DNA of 64,000 nt, taken from positions 60,493-124,492 of the forward strand of contig CAJTNJ010000004.1 in the NCBI GenBank assembly GCA_910577565.1, read 5' to 3'. How positions within the stretch are numbered: the stretch's first letter is position 1; each line of letters starts with the position of its first letter. Below, in pieces: positions 27,515-36,912 of the stretch. Both the position numbers and the translations under genes were made by a program. This DNA comes from an uncultured Oscillospiraceae bacterium (lineage in GTDB: Bacteria; Bacillota; Clostridia; Oscillospirales; Ruminococcaceae). A model generated the notes under the pieces. The model searched no databases and was not told the origin of the DNA. It saw nothing but the letters and a program-made list of their open reading frames with translations.

Positions 27515-28978
27515 TTAATTACTAAATTTAGATTCAAGTTTTTCAATGCCCTTTTTTACACGTGTTATAGATTCATCTTTTTCTAGCAATGCTGCAAGTT
27601 CTATGCCGCCGCCAGGGGTGAATTGTTTACCTGAAAGAGCTACTCTAAGTGGCCATAAAATGCGACCATTTTTTAGATTGAGTTTTGCTATCAAATCAAA
27701 TAGAGCGTTATGCAAACTTTCGATAGACCAACTTTTCAGTTCTAAAAGCAAAGGTAAAATTTCTTTAAGAGCCGAAAGTGAGTTTTCTTCGTTAGTTTTC
27801 ATTTTTTTGTGAATATAAAGAGATGTATCATAATTTGGTAACTGATCTATAAAGTCAATTTGTTCTTTTATGTCTTTGAACATTTCAATGCGCGGTTTTA
27901 AAATATCAGCAAGTAAATTTTTGTTAATATCACGCTTGCAAGCACTGTCAATATATGGTTTTGCATGCTCTAAAAATTCTTCATTTGTCATGCCTTTGAT
28001 ATAATGACTGTTAATTGCTTTTAATTTTAACGGATCAAAGATAGCAGGTGATTTTGAAATGCCGGATATATCAAATTCATTTATAAGTTCGCTTAAACTA
28101 AAGATTTCTCTTTCACCTTTTGGAGACCAACCCAAAAGAGCAATATAATTAATAATAGCTTCTGGTAGAAAACCTTTTTTTAGCAGATCCTCAAAGGTGG
28201 CATCACCGTTTCTTTTTGAAAGCTTTTCTGTAGCATTTTTCATAACTTGAGAGCAGTGGATATAGATGGGTTTGTCCCATCCGAATGCTTCATATAACAA
28301 GTTATATTTAGGAGTTGAAGAAAGATATTCACTGCCTCTAATTACATGTGATATCTTCATATTATGGTCGTCAACCACATTTGCAAAATTGTAAGTAGGC
28401 ATACCGTCAGATTTAATTAAGATCTGATCGTCCAGCTCAGAATTGTCAAAGGTTATGTCTCCAAACACCTCATCGTGAAATGTTGTTTTGCCTTCTTTTG
28501 GCATTTTTTGTCTTATAACATACGGTATTTTGGCTTCAAGATTCTCTTTAATTTGACTTGGACTTAAATCTCTGCAATGACCATCATATTTAGGTGCTAT
28601 GCCGGAAGACTTTTGCATATCCTTTAATTCGTCTAAACGTTCTTTTTTGCAAAAACAATAATATGCATGCCCGCTATTTATTAGCTCGATAGCATAGTCT
28701 TTAAACATATGCATACGTTCGCTTTGAATATATGGTCCATAGTCTCCGCCAATATCGGGGCCCTCATCCCATTTAAGGCCGGCAGTTTTGAGGGTATCAT
28801 AAATGGTTTGAACAGCACCTTCTACAAATCTTTCGCGATCTGTGTCTTCAATTCTAAGTATAAAATCTCCATTATATTTTTTTGCAAGAAGGTATGCATA
28901 TAAAGCTGTCCTTAAATTTCCAACATGCATATAGCCTGTTGGAGAAGGAGCGAATCTTGTTCTGACTTTTTTAAACAT
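27515..28978 (-). CDS. gltX: Glutamyl-tRNA synthetase
   Basis: Class I aminoacyl-tRNA synthetase charging tRNA-Glu. 487 residues. The HIGH-type motif is APSPTGYMHVGNLRTA, and the KMSKS-type loop is KLSKRNGDATFED. The zinc-type region CFCKKERLDE is present in the insertion. The C-terminal anticodon-binding helical domain ends in WPLRVALSGKQFTPGGG. No glnS or gatCAB genes are in view, so whether it also charges tRNA-Gln cannot be told. It lies 31 bp after the phosphofructokinase gene and could be co-transcribed with it. Confidence 0.97.
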   Translation of the reverse strand: MFKKVRTRFAPSPTGYMHVGNLRTALYAYLLAKKYNGDFILRIEDTDRERFVEGAVQTIYDTLKTAGLKWDEGPDIGGDYGPYIQSERMHMFKDYAIELINSGHAYYCFCKKERLDELKDMQKSSGIAPKYDGHCRDLSPSQIKENLEAKIPYVIRQKMPKEGKTTFHDEVFGDITFDNSELDDQILIKSDGMPTYNFANVVDDHNMKISHVIRGSEYLSSTPKYNLLYEAFGWDKPIYIHCSQVMKNATEKLSKRNGDATFEDLLKKGFLPEAIINYIALLGWSPKGEREIFSLSELINEFDISGISKSPAIFDPLKLKAINSHYIKGMTNEEFLEHAKPYIDSACKRDINKNLLADILKPRIEMFKDIKEQIDFIDQLPNYDTSLYIHKKMKTNEENSLSALKEILPLLLELKSWSIESLHNALFDLIAKLNLKNGRILWPLRVALSGKQFTPGGGIELAALLEKDESITRVKKGIEKLESKFSN

Positions 28979-29009
28979 TTAAAACTTCCTTTATAATTTT
29001 ATCTCAAGG

Positions 29010-30086
29010 TTATCCAAGGCTTATGCCCATGCGTTTTGCCACTTTAACCATACCACCGTCTAAAGGCACAAATTTTGTTTTACCGGCAACATCAGAAAGT
29101 GGATGATCTACCACTATATTATTTACCATAGCAACTGCGACGCCGAACTTTGATTGTTGAGCCAATTTTGCCGCATAGGTTCCGAACTGAGTCGTAAGTA
29201 TTCTGTCGTAAGCAGAAGGAGAACCGCCTCTTTGAATGTGACCAGGTACTGCAACACGTGTTTCAAGGCCGGTTAATTTTTCAATTTGTTTTGCTATTCT
29301 GTTGGTTGCAGTTGTTTCGCCGTTTTCCGCTCTGAGAGCCATACGTTTTTTTCGCTTCATTTTTGCTTCTTTTATATCATATGCACCTTCAGCAACTGCA
29401 AGTATGGAAAAACCTTTTCCTATTGCACAGCGTTCATTTAGTGCTAAAACTACATTGTTTATGTCATATGGTTTTTCTGGAATTAAGATGATGTCAGCAC
29501 CGCCTGCTATACCGGAATATAGTGTCAGCCAACCGGTTTTATTGCCCATAAGTTCTATAACCATAACTCTGCGGTGACTTGTTGCGGTAGTGTGTATGCG
29601 GTCAATCACTTCAGTAGCTATATCAACTGCTGTGTGAAAACCAAAGCTTACATCAGTGCCCCATATATCATTGTCAATTGTCTTAGGAAGTGCGATGATG
29701 TTAAGGCCTTCTTCAGATAACAAGTTAGCTGTTTTATGAGTTCCATTTCCTCCAAGACAAAACAAGCAGTCAAGTTTCATTTTATGATAATTTTCCTTCA
29801 TTTTTGCTACTTTGTCAACTTTATCTTCTTCAACAACGCGCATTAATTTAAAAGGAGTTCGTTTTGTACCAAGAATAGTACCTCCTCTAGTCAATATGCC
29901 GTTAAAATCGTCAGCATGCATTTCTTTCCAATTGTCATTTATGAGACCGCTAAATCCGTCAAGTACACCGATTATTTGGATATTGTTTCCAAAGATTTGA
30001 TATAATGCTTTTGCTATACCTCTAATTGTTGCGTTTAAACCGGGGCAGTCTCCTCCGCTTGTTAAGATACCTATTTTTTTAATCAT
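29010..30086 (-). CDS. pfkA: 6-phosphofructokinase
   Basis: Phosphorylates fructose-6-phosphate in glycolysis. 358 residues, somewhat longer than the 320-residue Bacillus enzyme, with the N-terminus ILTSGGDCPGLNATIRG. At the donor site it reads GGNGTHK. The residue equivalent to E. coli Gly104 is glycine, which fits ATP as donor; pyrophosphate enzymes have aspartate there. The following PKTIDNDIWGTD has the lysine found in the longer, group III type. Substrate contacts MGNKTGWLT and the HIQRGGSPSAYDR block are intact. It sits between ackA (53 bp) and gltX (31 bp). Confidence 0.93.
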   Translation of the reverse strand: MIKKIGILTSGGDCPGLNATIRGIAKALYQIFGNNIQIIGVLDGFSGLINDNWKEMHADDFNGILTRGGTILGTKRTPFKLMRVVEEDKVDKVAKMKENYHKMKLDCLFCLGGNGTHKTANLLSEEGLNIIALPKTIDNDIWGTDVSFGFHTAVDIATEVIDRIHTTATSHRRVMVIELMGNKTGWLTLYSGIAGGADIILIPEKPYDINNVVLALNERCAIGKGFSILAVAEGAYDIKEAKMKRKKRMALRAENGETTATNRIAKQIEKLTGLETRVAVPGHIQRGGSPSAYDRILTTQFGTYAAKLAQQSKFGVAVAMVNNIVVDHPLSDVAGKTKFVPLDGGMVKVAKRMGISLG

Positions 30087-30139
30087 GATAACTATTCCTT
30101 CTTTTTGAATAACAACAATAACTAATTTTATAATTTAAA

Positions 30140-31354
30140 TTATAAATGTAAATTACCTGTTGTGAGTTTAAGGGCGTCTTTTGCAATCATTAATTCTTCG
30201 TTTGTTGGGATGATACATACAGATACTTTTGAGTTTTCTGTACTTATTATACCCTCTTTTCCATGGATAGTTTCAGCATTTGCCATTTTATTTATTTCTA
30301 TTCCAAAAACATTTAAATGGTTACATATATCTTCGCGTAAACAATGTGAATTTTCACCTATACCACCAGTGAATATCAAAACATCAATACCATCCATTGC
30401 AACGGCAGATGATGCAATGCCTTTTCTGATTTGATAAGAAAGCATGTCAAGAGCTATTTTTGCTCTTTTATTTCCGGAATCAGCGGCTTTTTTAATATCG
30501 CGGTAGTCACTGCTTATACCGGAGATGCCAAAAAGGCCTGATTTTTTATTCATGAAAATATCCATATCATGTGCATTATATTGCATTTGGTTCATTAAAA
30601 ATGTAACGCATGAGGGATCAACATTACCGGTTCTTGTGCCCATAATCACTCCATCAAGCGGGGTAAGTCCCATAGTGGTATCGATTGATTTTCCGTTTAA
30701 AATGGCACATATAGATGAACCGTTGCCTAAATGACAGCTTACAATCTTCAAAGATTCTGGCGGTTTACCAAGAATTTTTTCCACTCGTTTGCTTACATAT
30801 CTATGAGAAGTTCCGTGAAAACCATATTTTCTAACTCTATATTTTTCATAACATTCATAAGGGAATCCATATAAATATGCTTTTTCAGGTATAGTTTGAT
30901 GAAATGATGTGTCGAATACAACTACTTGAGGGGTTGAGTTGTCAAAAGTAGCTTGACAAGCTCTTATAGCCTCAACGCTGGCTGAGTTGTGTAGTGGTGC
31001 AAGCACGGAAAGTGATTCAATTTTTTTTAAAACTTCATCAGTTACAATAACAGAACTTTTAAATTCTTCAGCGCCCTGAACTACACGATGGCCCACAGCA
31101 CTTATTTCTTTCAAGCTGTTTACAACGCCATATTTTTTATCAACAAGCAATGATGATAAAATTCTAAAGGCATCTTTATGAGAGGGCAAATCAAAGTTCG
31201 ATTCAAAAATGCGGTCGTCACTGGTTTTATGAGTAACTGCTCCATCTATTCCTATTCGCTCGCAATTTCCCTTTGCTAAAATTTGTTCATTGTTCATGTC
31301 TATAACTTGATATTTAAGGGATGAACTACCTGCATTAATAACTAAAATATTCAT
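30140..31354 (-). CDS. ackA: Acetate kinase
   Basis: Makes ATP and acetate from acetyl phosphate, the final step of acetate fermentation. 404 residues from the ATG complementary to 31352-31354. It has an AAGGGGA site just upstream and begins MNILVINAGSSSLKYQ; a longer reading from 31411 lacks a ribosome site. ASKHA-fold motifs are clear: VVFDTSFHQTIP, the catalytic RKYGFHGTSHRYVS, HLGNGSSICAI, and TGGIGENS. The usual partner pta is not in the window. A strong promoter precedes it. Confidence 0.97.
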   Translation of the reverse strand: MNILVINAGSSSLKYQVIDMNNEQILAKGNCERIGIDGAVTHKTSDDRIFESNFDLPSHKDAFRILSSLLVDKKYGVVNSLKEISAVGHRVVQGAEEFKSSVIVTDEVLKKIESLSVLAPLHNSASVEAIRACQATFDNSTPQVVVFDTSFHQTIPEKAYLYGFPYECYEKYRVRKYGFHGTSHRYVSKRVEKILGKPPESLKIVSCHLGNGSSICAILNGKSIDTTMGLTPLDGVIMGTRTGNVDPSCVTFLMNQMQYNAHDMDIFMNKKSGLFGISGISSDYRDIKKAADSGNKRAKIALDMLSYQIRKGIASSAVAMDGIDVLIFTGGIGENSHCLREDICNHLNVFGIEINKMANAETIHGKEGIISTENSKVSVCIIPTNEELMIAKDALKLTTGNLHL

Positions 31355-31416
31355 AAAAATCCCCTTTTTAATTGTATTGTAAATTTGATACATCATATAT
31401 AGGCATACCAAATAAT

Positions 31417-31445
31417 ATTTTAACGTTCTGGAAATTAATTGTCAA
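31417..31445 (-). promoter_or_regulatory. Strong promoter for ackA (and probably pfkA-gltX)
   Basis: Minus strand TTGACA (31440-31445), exactly 17 bp, then TAAAAT (31417-31422), about 63 bp upstream of the start. Confidence 0.72.
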
Positions 31446-31571
31446 GGTAGATAAAGGGTGGGGAGTGTAGGTGTTACAATGATATGTGACAAAAGAAAAA
31501 AGATAGCAAATAGGAGCCATCTGTGTTAAGGTTGAGTTACAAAAAAACGAAAGATAAGTGTCCTATTCACT

Positions 31572-31848
31572 ATGAATAAGATAACACAAACTATGCTTTA
31601 TCGTCAATCTTTGATTTTTTATGCTAAAAAACCATGGTGTTACTAAAGCAGCTATTCACTATCGTACCAATCGACAATATATTTATCGCTGGTTAAAAAG
31701 ATATGACGGTTCATTACATTCTCTTGCTGACAAGTCTCATAAACCTCATCATCCCAATCAATATATTGAGTAAGAACTAATTTGACTCGTAATATTCGAC
31801 GAAGGAATCCTAATACCAGTTTAATTGTTTTTTGTGTTTTTATGTACA
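31572..31848 (+). pseudogene. Truncated, frameshifted IS481-like transposase remnant
   Basis: Three frames give successive pieces of the N-terminal half of an IS481-type (integrase-fold) transposase. An opening MNKITQTMLYRQSLIFYAKK comes first. After one frameshift comes the helix-turn-helix and linker, with HYRTNRQYIYRWLKRYDG then SLADKSHKPHHPNQYIE and a stop. After a second shift comes NIRRRNPNTSLIVF. The whole catalytic DDE domain is missing. The flanks (31446-31571 and 31849-31920) hold no recognisable gene. Confidence 0.75.
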
Positions 31849-31920
31849 ATAATGTAATAAAATAATATAACATGGAGATTTTTATTTTAATATTTTTATT
31901 TTTAAAGGCACAATTTTGAA

Positions 31921-31949
31921 TATTCATTTTTATTTATATGTGATATAAT
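31921..31949 (+). promoter_or_regulatory. Extended -10 promoter for the acyltransferase gene
   Basis: TGTGATATAAT (31939-31949) is an extended -10 with no good -35 box. The surrounding 28 bp are nearly the same as those of the PBP-gene promoter at 33257-33285. Confidence 0.5.
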
Positions 31950-32034
31950 AATCTTAACGTAAAAATTTGGACAAGAGTTAAAAACGAGGGATTTCAAATT
32001 TTTAGTATTAATAAAACGTTTGGAGGTATAGAAA

Positions 32035-33129
32035 ATGAATACAAATTTAGATAACATTCAAGATAACTTTATACACAGAAAATCTACAAATACTATTAAA
32101 GGTGTTGCATTAATTTTTATGTTTATACATCATCTTTTTACTTTTCCTGAATGGTATGTTGATGGAATATCATATCCATATTTGCTAGGATTTGCAAATG
32201 TATTTCAATCTCCACTTAGAATTTGCGTTCCTATTTTTGCATTTTTGACAGGCTATTTTTATTTCTTTACAAAAAAGAAGAATTATTCTTATTCATTAAA
32301 AAAATGCACTGATGTATGGGTAAACTATTTTTTTACTTTTATAATTTTTCTTATCACTGCTATTTTATTAAAAACATACGATTTTTCGTTTATCAAATTA
32401 ATATTTGAATGCTTTGGTCTTTATACGCCAACAATGATATTTGGTTGGTATATAGCATTTTATTTTTTTGCTATGTTAATATTGCCATTATATTCTAAAG
32501 CGTCTGAAAAAAATGCTTTGATCACATTTTTTCTTATGCTCGTTTTTTCAGTAATACTTTCTCCAATTTTTGATAAAATTGTTTTTGAGAAAGTAAATAT
32601 TATAAGCACGTTAATGGAAGATATGTGCTGGTTCCCATGTGTTGCTATTGGTTATGTGTTTGCACAACACAAATTATTTTTTAGCATATCAAAAACAGTA
32701 AAAACAAAATATACTGCTTTAAATGTATTAATTAGTTGTGGTTTTATGATTGTTCCTTTTTTAGCAAGATATTTTACTCCACAATATATTTTAGATAGAG
32801 ATCTTTTTACAAAAGTAGCATTTTCTTTTTATGATTTTGTTTATGCACCATTATTTATATATGGCTTAATTAGTATAACGAAATTAATAAAGAATAAAAA
32901 AATATTGTTTCCTATTTCTATGATTGGAAAATACTCATTATCTATGTGGTTTATTCACTGTATATTTTTTAATACATGCAAAGAATATACACAATGGTTC
33001 TTATATTTGCCCAAAAATCCGATTTTGGTAGTATTATGGGGATTGTTTATCTGTTTGGTTGCTTCTTATATAATAATGATTCCAATAAATTACTTAAATA
33101 AAATAAAAAATAAATTAATAAAATGGTAG
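32035..33129 (+). CDS. Acyltransferase-3 family membrane protein
   Basis: 364-residue integral membrane protein with about ten hydrophobic helices, of the acyltransferase-3 (OafA/WecH-like) family that O-acylates surface glycans or lipids. Supporting features: the N-terminal STNTIKGVALIFMFIHHL, which places the family's conserved His pair near the end of TM1, RICVPIFAFLTGYF in TM2, and LSMWFIHCIFFN near the C-terminus. The ATG follows TTTGGAGG. It is single, behind an IS481-like remnant, and ends at a hairpin terminator. The substrate is unknown; the next gene is a peptidoglycan synthase, so a wall-linked role is only a guess. Confidence 0.83.
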   Translation: MNTNLDNIQDNFIHRKSTNTIKGVALIFMFIHHLFTFPEWYVDGISYPYLLGFANVFQSPLRICVPIFAFLTGYFYFFTKKKNYSYSLKKCTDVWVNYFFTFIIFLITAILLKTYDFSFIKLIFECFGLYTPTMIFGWYIAFYFFAMLILPLYSKASEKNALITFFLMLVFSVILSPIFDKIVFEKVNIISTLMEDMCWFPCVAIGYVFAQHKLFFSISKTVKTKYTALNVLISCGFMIVPFLARYFTPQYILDRDLFTKVAFSFYDFVYAPLFIYGLISITKLIKNKKILFPISMIGKYSLSMWFIHCIFFNTCKEYTQWFLYLPKNPILVVLWGLFICLVASYIIMIPINYLNKIKNKLIKW

Positions 33130-33137
33130 GGTATAAA

Positions 33138-33180
33138 TTAAAACCACTTAAAGACTAATTTTTTGGTGGTTTTAATATTT
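33138..33180 (+). terminator. Terminator after the acyltransferase gene
   Basis: Perfect 10 bp stem TTAAAACCAC/GTGGTTTTAA (33138-33147 and 33166-33175) with an 18 nt loop, then TATTTATTTT. Confidence 0.7.
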
Positions 33181-33256
33181 ATTTTAGGAAATGAGCAGTA
33201 AATTGTAGAATTTAGATACCTTATTTTAATATTTGCTTTTATCTTCTCAAAAACAT

Positions 33257-33285
33257 TTCACTTTTTTATTTATGTGTGATATAAT
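33257..33285 (+). promoter_or_regulatory. Promoter for the class A PBP gene
   Basis: TTCACT (33257-33262), a 17 bp spacer and TATAAT (33280-33285) preceded by TGTGA, an extended -10. It closely resembles 31921-31949. Confidence 0.6.
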
Positions 33286-33337
33286 GATTTCATTATTGAA
33301 AAAGTTATGTTTTTGCTTTAAGGGAGGCTAATACCCT

Positions 33338-35560
33338 ATGAAAAAAAGGGTTAAAAATATTTCTAGCAGTTCAAAAAAAACTAGTTATTCCAATGATGGG
33401 AAAGATATTTCCAGCAGTTCCAAAAAGTCCATTTTTAATTGGAAATCAAAAATTCATGATGGTAAAATACACACTGCAAAAAATGTTTTAATGCTTATTG
33501 GTAAGCTTATTATCTGTTTTACGTTAATTTGCGTAATAGGTCTTAGTATAGTTATTACGGGCATGACAGTTTATGTTATGAAAGCTACAGACACAGATTC
33601 CAGCATAAGTCTTGAAAAAGAAAATATTATGGATACCGGGGTAACTGTTGTATATGGAACTAATTCAAGTGGCAGTGTTGTGCCTTTGACTAGAATTTCT
33701 AGCGGAACCAAACGTATCTGGGTAGACATTGGCGATGTTCCTGCTGTTATGAAAAATGCTATCGTTGCTATTGAAGATAAAAAATTTTATCAACACGATG
33801 GAGTGGATTTCCGTCGTACATTTCTTGCATTTTTGAATATGTTTTTGCATTTTTGGAGTACCGATCAAGGTGCGTCTACCATCACTCAACAGCTTATTAA
33901 AAATCTTACGAATGACAGAGATACAAGTGGAATTGGTGGGATGAAAAGGAAAACTAGGGAAATTTATCGAGCTATGAGTCTTGAGAAAACTTACAGTAAA
34001 GACCAAATACTTCAAGCCTATTTAAATATTATACCGGTTGGCGGCAATAATGGTGATTATGAGGGAATTCAAGCTGCTGCCAAGCTCTATTATAACAAAG
34101 ATATTGCAGATGTAACTCTTGCTGAAGCTGCATCTTTAGCTGCTATTACTAATGCTCCTGTTTTCTATGAACCAATAAACAATCCCGAACATAACAAATC
34201 TCGTAGAGATGAAACTTTAAAAAGTATGCTTGAGCTTAATATGATAACAAAAGATGAGTATGATGAAGCGGTAAACACTCATGTTGAGGTCCATCCCGGA
34301 AAAATTGTTGGAAATACCAAAGATAAAGATTATCAAAGCTATTTTGTTGATGCTGTTCTAAATCAAGTGGTTTCGGACTATATGAGTGAATATAATGTAA
34401 GTAGTTGGAATGATGCAAACCATAGAATAAAATCAGCCGGTTTTCACATTTATACCACAATAGATATAGATTTACAAGAAAAACTAGAGACTTTATATGA
34501 GAATCCATCGACATTTGGATGGGGATCGTTTAAATCCAAACCTGAATCAGCATTTGTGGTTTATGATCTTAACGGTAACATGAAAGCTTGTGTAGGTGGC
34601 ACAGGTGAAAAACCGCCTGGTGATAGATCAACTTATAACTACGCAACTGCCGTTAGATCACCTGGATCTACAATGAAACCAATTGCTGCATATGCACCTG
34701 CAATTGAACAAAATAATATAACTTATTCTACTATTGTTGAAGATACACCTATTAAAAAAGTAGATGGAAATGATTGGCCTAAAAATTACGATAAGAATTA
34801 CAGTGGGGGAGTAACTGTTGCACATGCGGTTGAAAAATCACTTAACACTATACCAACTAAGATAGTTGAAAAATTGGGTGTTCAAAATGTTTGTGATTTT
34901 TTAAGCAACAATCTTGGAATATCTACTTTGGTAGATCCAAGCCATCCTCAAAATGGTAGCTTTGAGTCTTCGGGTATAGCAATGGGCTCACTTACAAATG
35001 GAGTTAAATTAACTGAATTAACCAATGCATATCAAATTTTTGGAAATGGTGGCCACTTTACAGAGTCTCATACCTATACACATGTTTCAAATGTTGCAGG
35101 TGAGAATGTTTTAAAAGTAAAATCAACTCCCAAACAAGCAATCTCTTCTGACACGGCTGTTGTTATGAATAGAATGCTTAGAAATGTTATAACAAATGGT
35201 ACGGGTAAAGCAGCTAGTCTTGATAATATGAATATTGAAGTTGTTGGCAAAACCGGGACGAGTAATGATAATAAGAATCTTACATTTGTTGGTTTGACTC
35301 ATGATTATGTTGCAGGTATATGGATTGGTAATGTTAACGGTGAAGATCTTCCAAACAACACTGTTAGTCCGGCAAAAGTTTGGAAAACAGTAATGAGCTC
35401 ACTTCTAAAAGGGAAAAAGCAAGAGGAATTTTCATGTTCGGATGCTAAACAGTTGAAATTTTGTAAGTCGTCTGGTCTTATAGCAAACCACGCATGCCCA
35501 TATACTGCGGTAGGATATTATAGAATAAATAATGTTCCCAAAAATTGTACAAAACATTAA
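33338..35560 (+). CDS. Class A penicillin-binding protein (PBP1A-type)
   Basis: Bifunctional peptidoglycan glycosyltransferase/transpeptidase. 740 residues. A cytoplasmic Ser/Lys-rich tail holds two exact ISSSSKK copies (8-14 and 24-30), followed by one transmembrane helix at about 48-80. The GT51 domain has the catalytic glutamate in AIEDKKFYQHDGVDFRR, then GASTITQQLIKNL and the KTREIYRAMSLE block. The transpeptidase domain has SxxK as SPGSTMKP, SxN as EKSLNT, and KTGTSND. The C-terminus is short, with a cysteine-containing tail and no PASTA or fibronectin domain. The ATG follows AGGGAGG, and the gene is monocistronic with a strong terminator. Confidence 0.95.
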   Translation: MKKRVKNISSSSKKTSYSNDGKDISSSSKKSIFNWKSKIHDGKIHTAKNVLMLIGKLIICFTLICVIGLSIVITGMTVYVMKATDTDSSISLEKENIMDTGVTVVYGTNSSGSVVPLTRISSGTKRIWVDIGDVPAVMKNAIVAIEDKKFYQHDGVDFRRTFLAFLNMFLHFWSTDQGASTITQQLIKNLTNDRDTSGIGGMKRKTREIYRAMSLEKTYSKDQILQAYLNIIPVGGNNGDYEGIQAAAKLYYNKDIADVTLAEAASLAAITNAPVFYEPINNPEHNKSRRDETLKSMLELNMITKDEYDEAVNTHVEVHPGKIVGNTKDKDYQSYFVDAVLNQVVSDYMSEYNVSSWNDANHRIKSAGFHIYTTIDIDLQEKLETLYENPSTFGWGSFKSKPESAFVVYDLNGNMKACVGGTGEKPPGDRSTYNYATAVRSPGSTMKPIAAYAPAIEQNNITYSTIVEDTPIKKVDGNDWPKNYDKNYSGGVTVAHAVEKSLNTIPTKIVEKLGVQNVCDFLSNNLGISTLVDPSHPQNGSFESSGIAMGSLTNGVKLTELTNAYQIFGNGGHFTESHTYTHVSNVAGENVLKVKSTPKQAISSDTAVVMNRMLRNVITNGTGKAASLDNMNIEVVGKTGTSNDNKNLTFVGLTHDYVAGIWIGNVNGEDLPNNTVSPAKVWKTVMSSLLKGKKQEEFSCSDAKQLKFCKSSGLIANHACPYTAVGYYRINNVPKNCTKH

Positions 35561-35620
35561 AATTAGAAAATTAACAATATATTCATTATTTGTTTACATA
35601 ATAATTATTGTTTAATTTAT

Positions 35621-35656
35621 TAATTCATGATATGGTATATTCATGAATTATTTTTT
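35621..35656 (+). terminator. Terminator of the PBP gene
   Basis: Perfect 10 bp stem TAATTCATGA/TCATGAATTA (35621-35630 and 35641-35650), a 10 nt loop, then TTTTTT. Confidence 0.85.
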
Positions 35657-35743
35657 ATTAAAATAAATTGTTTTAATCATAAGAATTAAAAAATTATTAT
35701 CAGTTATTTTAACTTTATTTATAAAGAAAGGATTTGTATATTG

Positions 35744-36670
35744 ATGATCAGAAAAAGTTTTAAAGCCTTTTTATTAATATTATTTATATTCAGCTCATTT
35801 ATCAATATAACTTTCGTAGCTCAGTGTGATGACACTGTTTCAGAACGTGAGTTACTATTACTGACGGTTATCTCTTATTCAAATGAGCAAGAAATTGGAA
35901 GAGAAGTTAAATTAACGAACAATATGATAAAATTCTATCAGTGGGACTCTGGTATGGTTTCTCAAGATGAAGTCAGAGGTTGGACAGTTCTTGACTTTGA
36001 CATAAACGATAACTCTTCAAAAGACGGCTTTTCAATATATGTATTTAAAAAAGGCAAAAATATAGTTATTACACCAAGAGGTACCGATGGAGGAATGTTC
36101 ACTGAGAACTGGAAATATTTAATATCAAATGAACATTCTCAAGCAAAATATATGGAAAAATATGTTGGTCAGCTTGTTCCTATTCTTGCTAAAGATAAAG
36201 ATTGCAAAATATATTTTTGTGGGCACTCTTTAGGCGGATATTTAGCTCTATACGGAACCGGAGTTTTAATGCAGTATCCTGAAATTTGTGAACATTTTGT
36301 TAAAACAATTACATTCAATGGTTTAGGTCTTGGCAAAAATACGAACAAGCTCGTAATGAATGAGCTTTATAAATTGAAAAAAGAACAGATATTAAACTAC
36401 AGAATAAACGGAGATATTATTTCTCATATTGGAGATCATATAACTTCATGCATATCATTGAACCTAGTTAAATCTAATTTATGGGATGTGTTTAGTGTCC
36501 ACCGTTTGACTTGTTTTTTCTTTAACGAGCCATTTTCGCTTAAATCACAATTAGAAGATGTGTCTGATGATATTGGCAGCAAAAGAAAAACTGAGATAAG
36601 CGATAAAAATTTCGAAAACGAATTAACAGAAGATCTACCAATTTTTACGATGAAAACAGTTACAGTATAA
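35744..36670 (+). CDS. Secreted lipase-like alpha/beta hydrolase (class 3/DUF2974 type)
   Basis: 308 residues from the ATG at 35744. A TTG at 35741 is an alternative, since AGGA is 8 bp from the TTG and 11 bp from the ATG. A signal peptide (basic start, hydrophobic 8-24, VAQC end) points to secretion. The fold is that of class 3 lipases: an oxyanion-type PRGTDGG at 111-117, the nucleophile elbow GHSLGG with Ser162, Asp224 in NGDIISHIGD and His253 in VFSVHRL. Together these give a complete Ser-Asp-His triad. It is similar to the DUF2974/Mbeg1-like group, from memory. The natural substrate is unknown. It is monocistronic, convergent with the V-ATPase operon. Confidence 0.78.
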   Translation: MIRKSFKAFLLILFIFSSFINITFVAQCDDTVSERELLLLTVISYSNEQEIGREVKLTNNMIKFYQWDSGMVSQDEVRGWTVLDFDINDNSSKDGFSIYVFKKGKNIVITPRGTDGGMFTENWKYLISNEHSQAKYMEKYVGQLVPILAKDKDCKIYFCGHSLGGYLALYGTGVLMQYPEICEHFVKTITFNGLGLGKNTNKLVMNELYKLKKEQILNYRINGDIISHIGDHITSCISLNLVKSNLWDVFSVHRLTCFFFNEPFSLKSQLEDVSDDIGSKRKTEISDKNFENELTEDLPIFTMKTVTV

Positions 36671-36840
36671 TTAAAAGTAGCTTTATAAATATAAAAGATA
36701 AATTTATGAAAAAATGTATATTTTAGACTATTGTTTGATATTTAATATGATTTAGGTTTTATAGGTTGGATTAATGTGAATTTTTTGACTTTTAATGTAA
36801 GAAATAAATGCAGAAAATTAGAAAATAAAATAAATATAAA

Positions 36841-36872
36841 CGGATAAACGCTACAGTTAAATCCGCCATTTT
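36841..36872. terminator. Probable bidirectional terminator between hydrolase gene and V-ATPase operon
   Basis: CGGAT (36841-36845) pairs with ATCCG (36861-36865), extended by a GTT/AAC pairing inside the loop. It is followed by ATTTTTTC on the plus strand and a T-rich run on the minus strand. It sits between convergent genes, about 170 bp and 50 bp from their stops. Confidence 0.5.
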
Positions 36873-36912
36873 TTCTTACTTCTTTTATTTAACCCTCTCT
36901 GTGTGGTATTCA

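Noticed and set aside
31652..31927. 91-codon open frame on the minus strand
   Set aside because: It lies opposite the recognisable IS481-like remnant, with no ribosome site or family resemblance.
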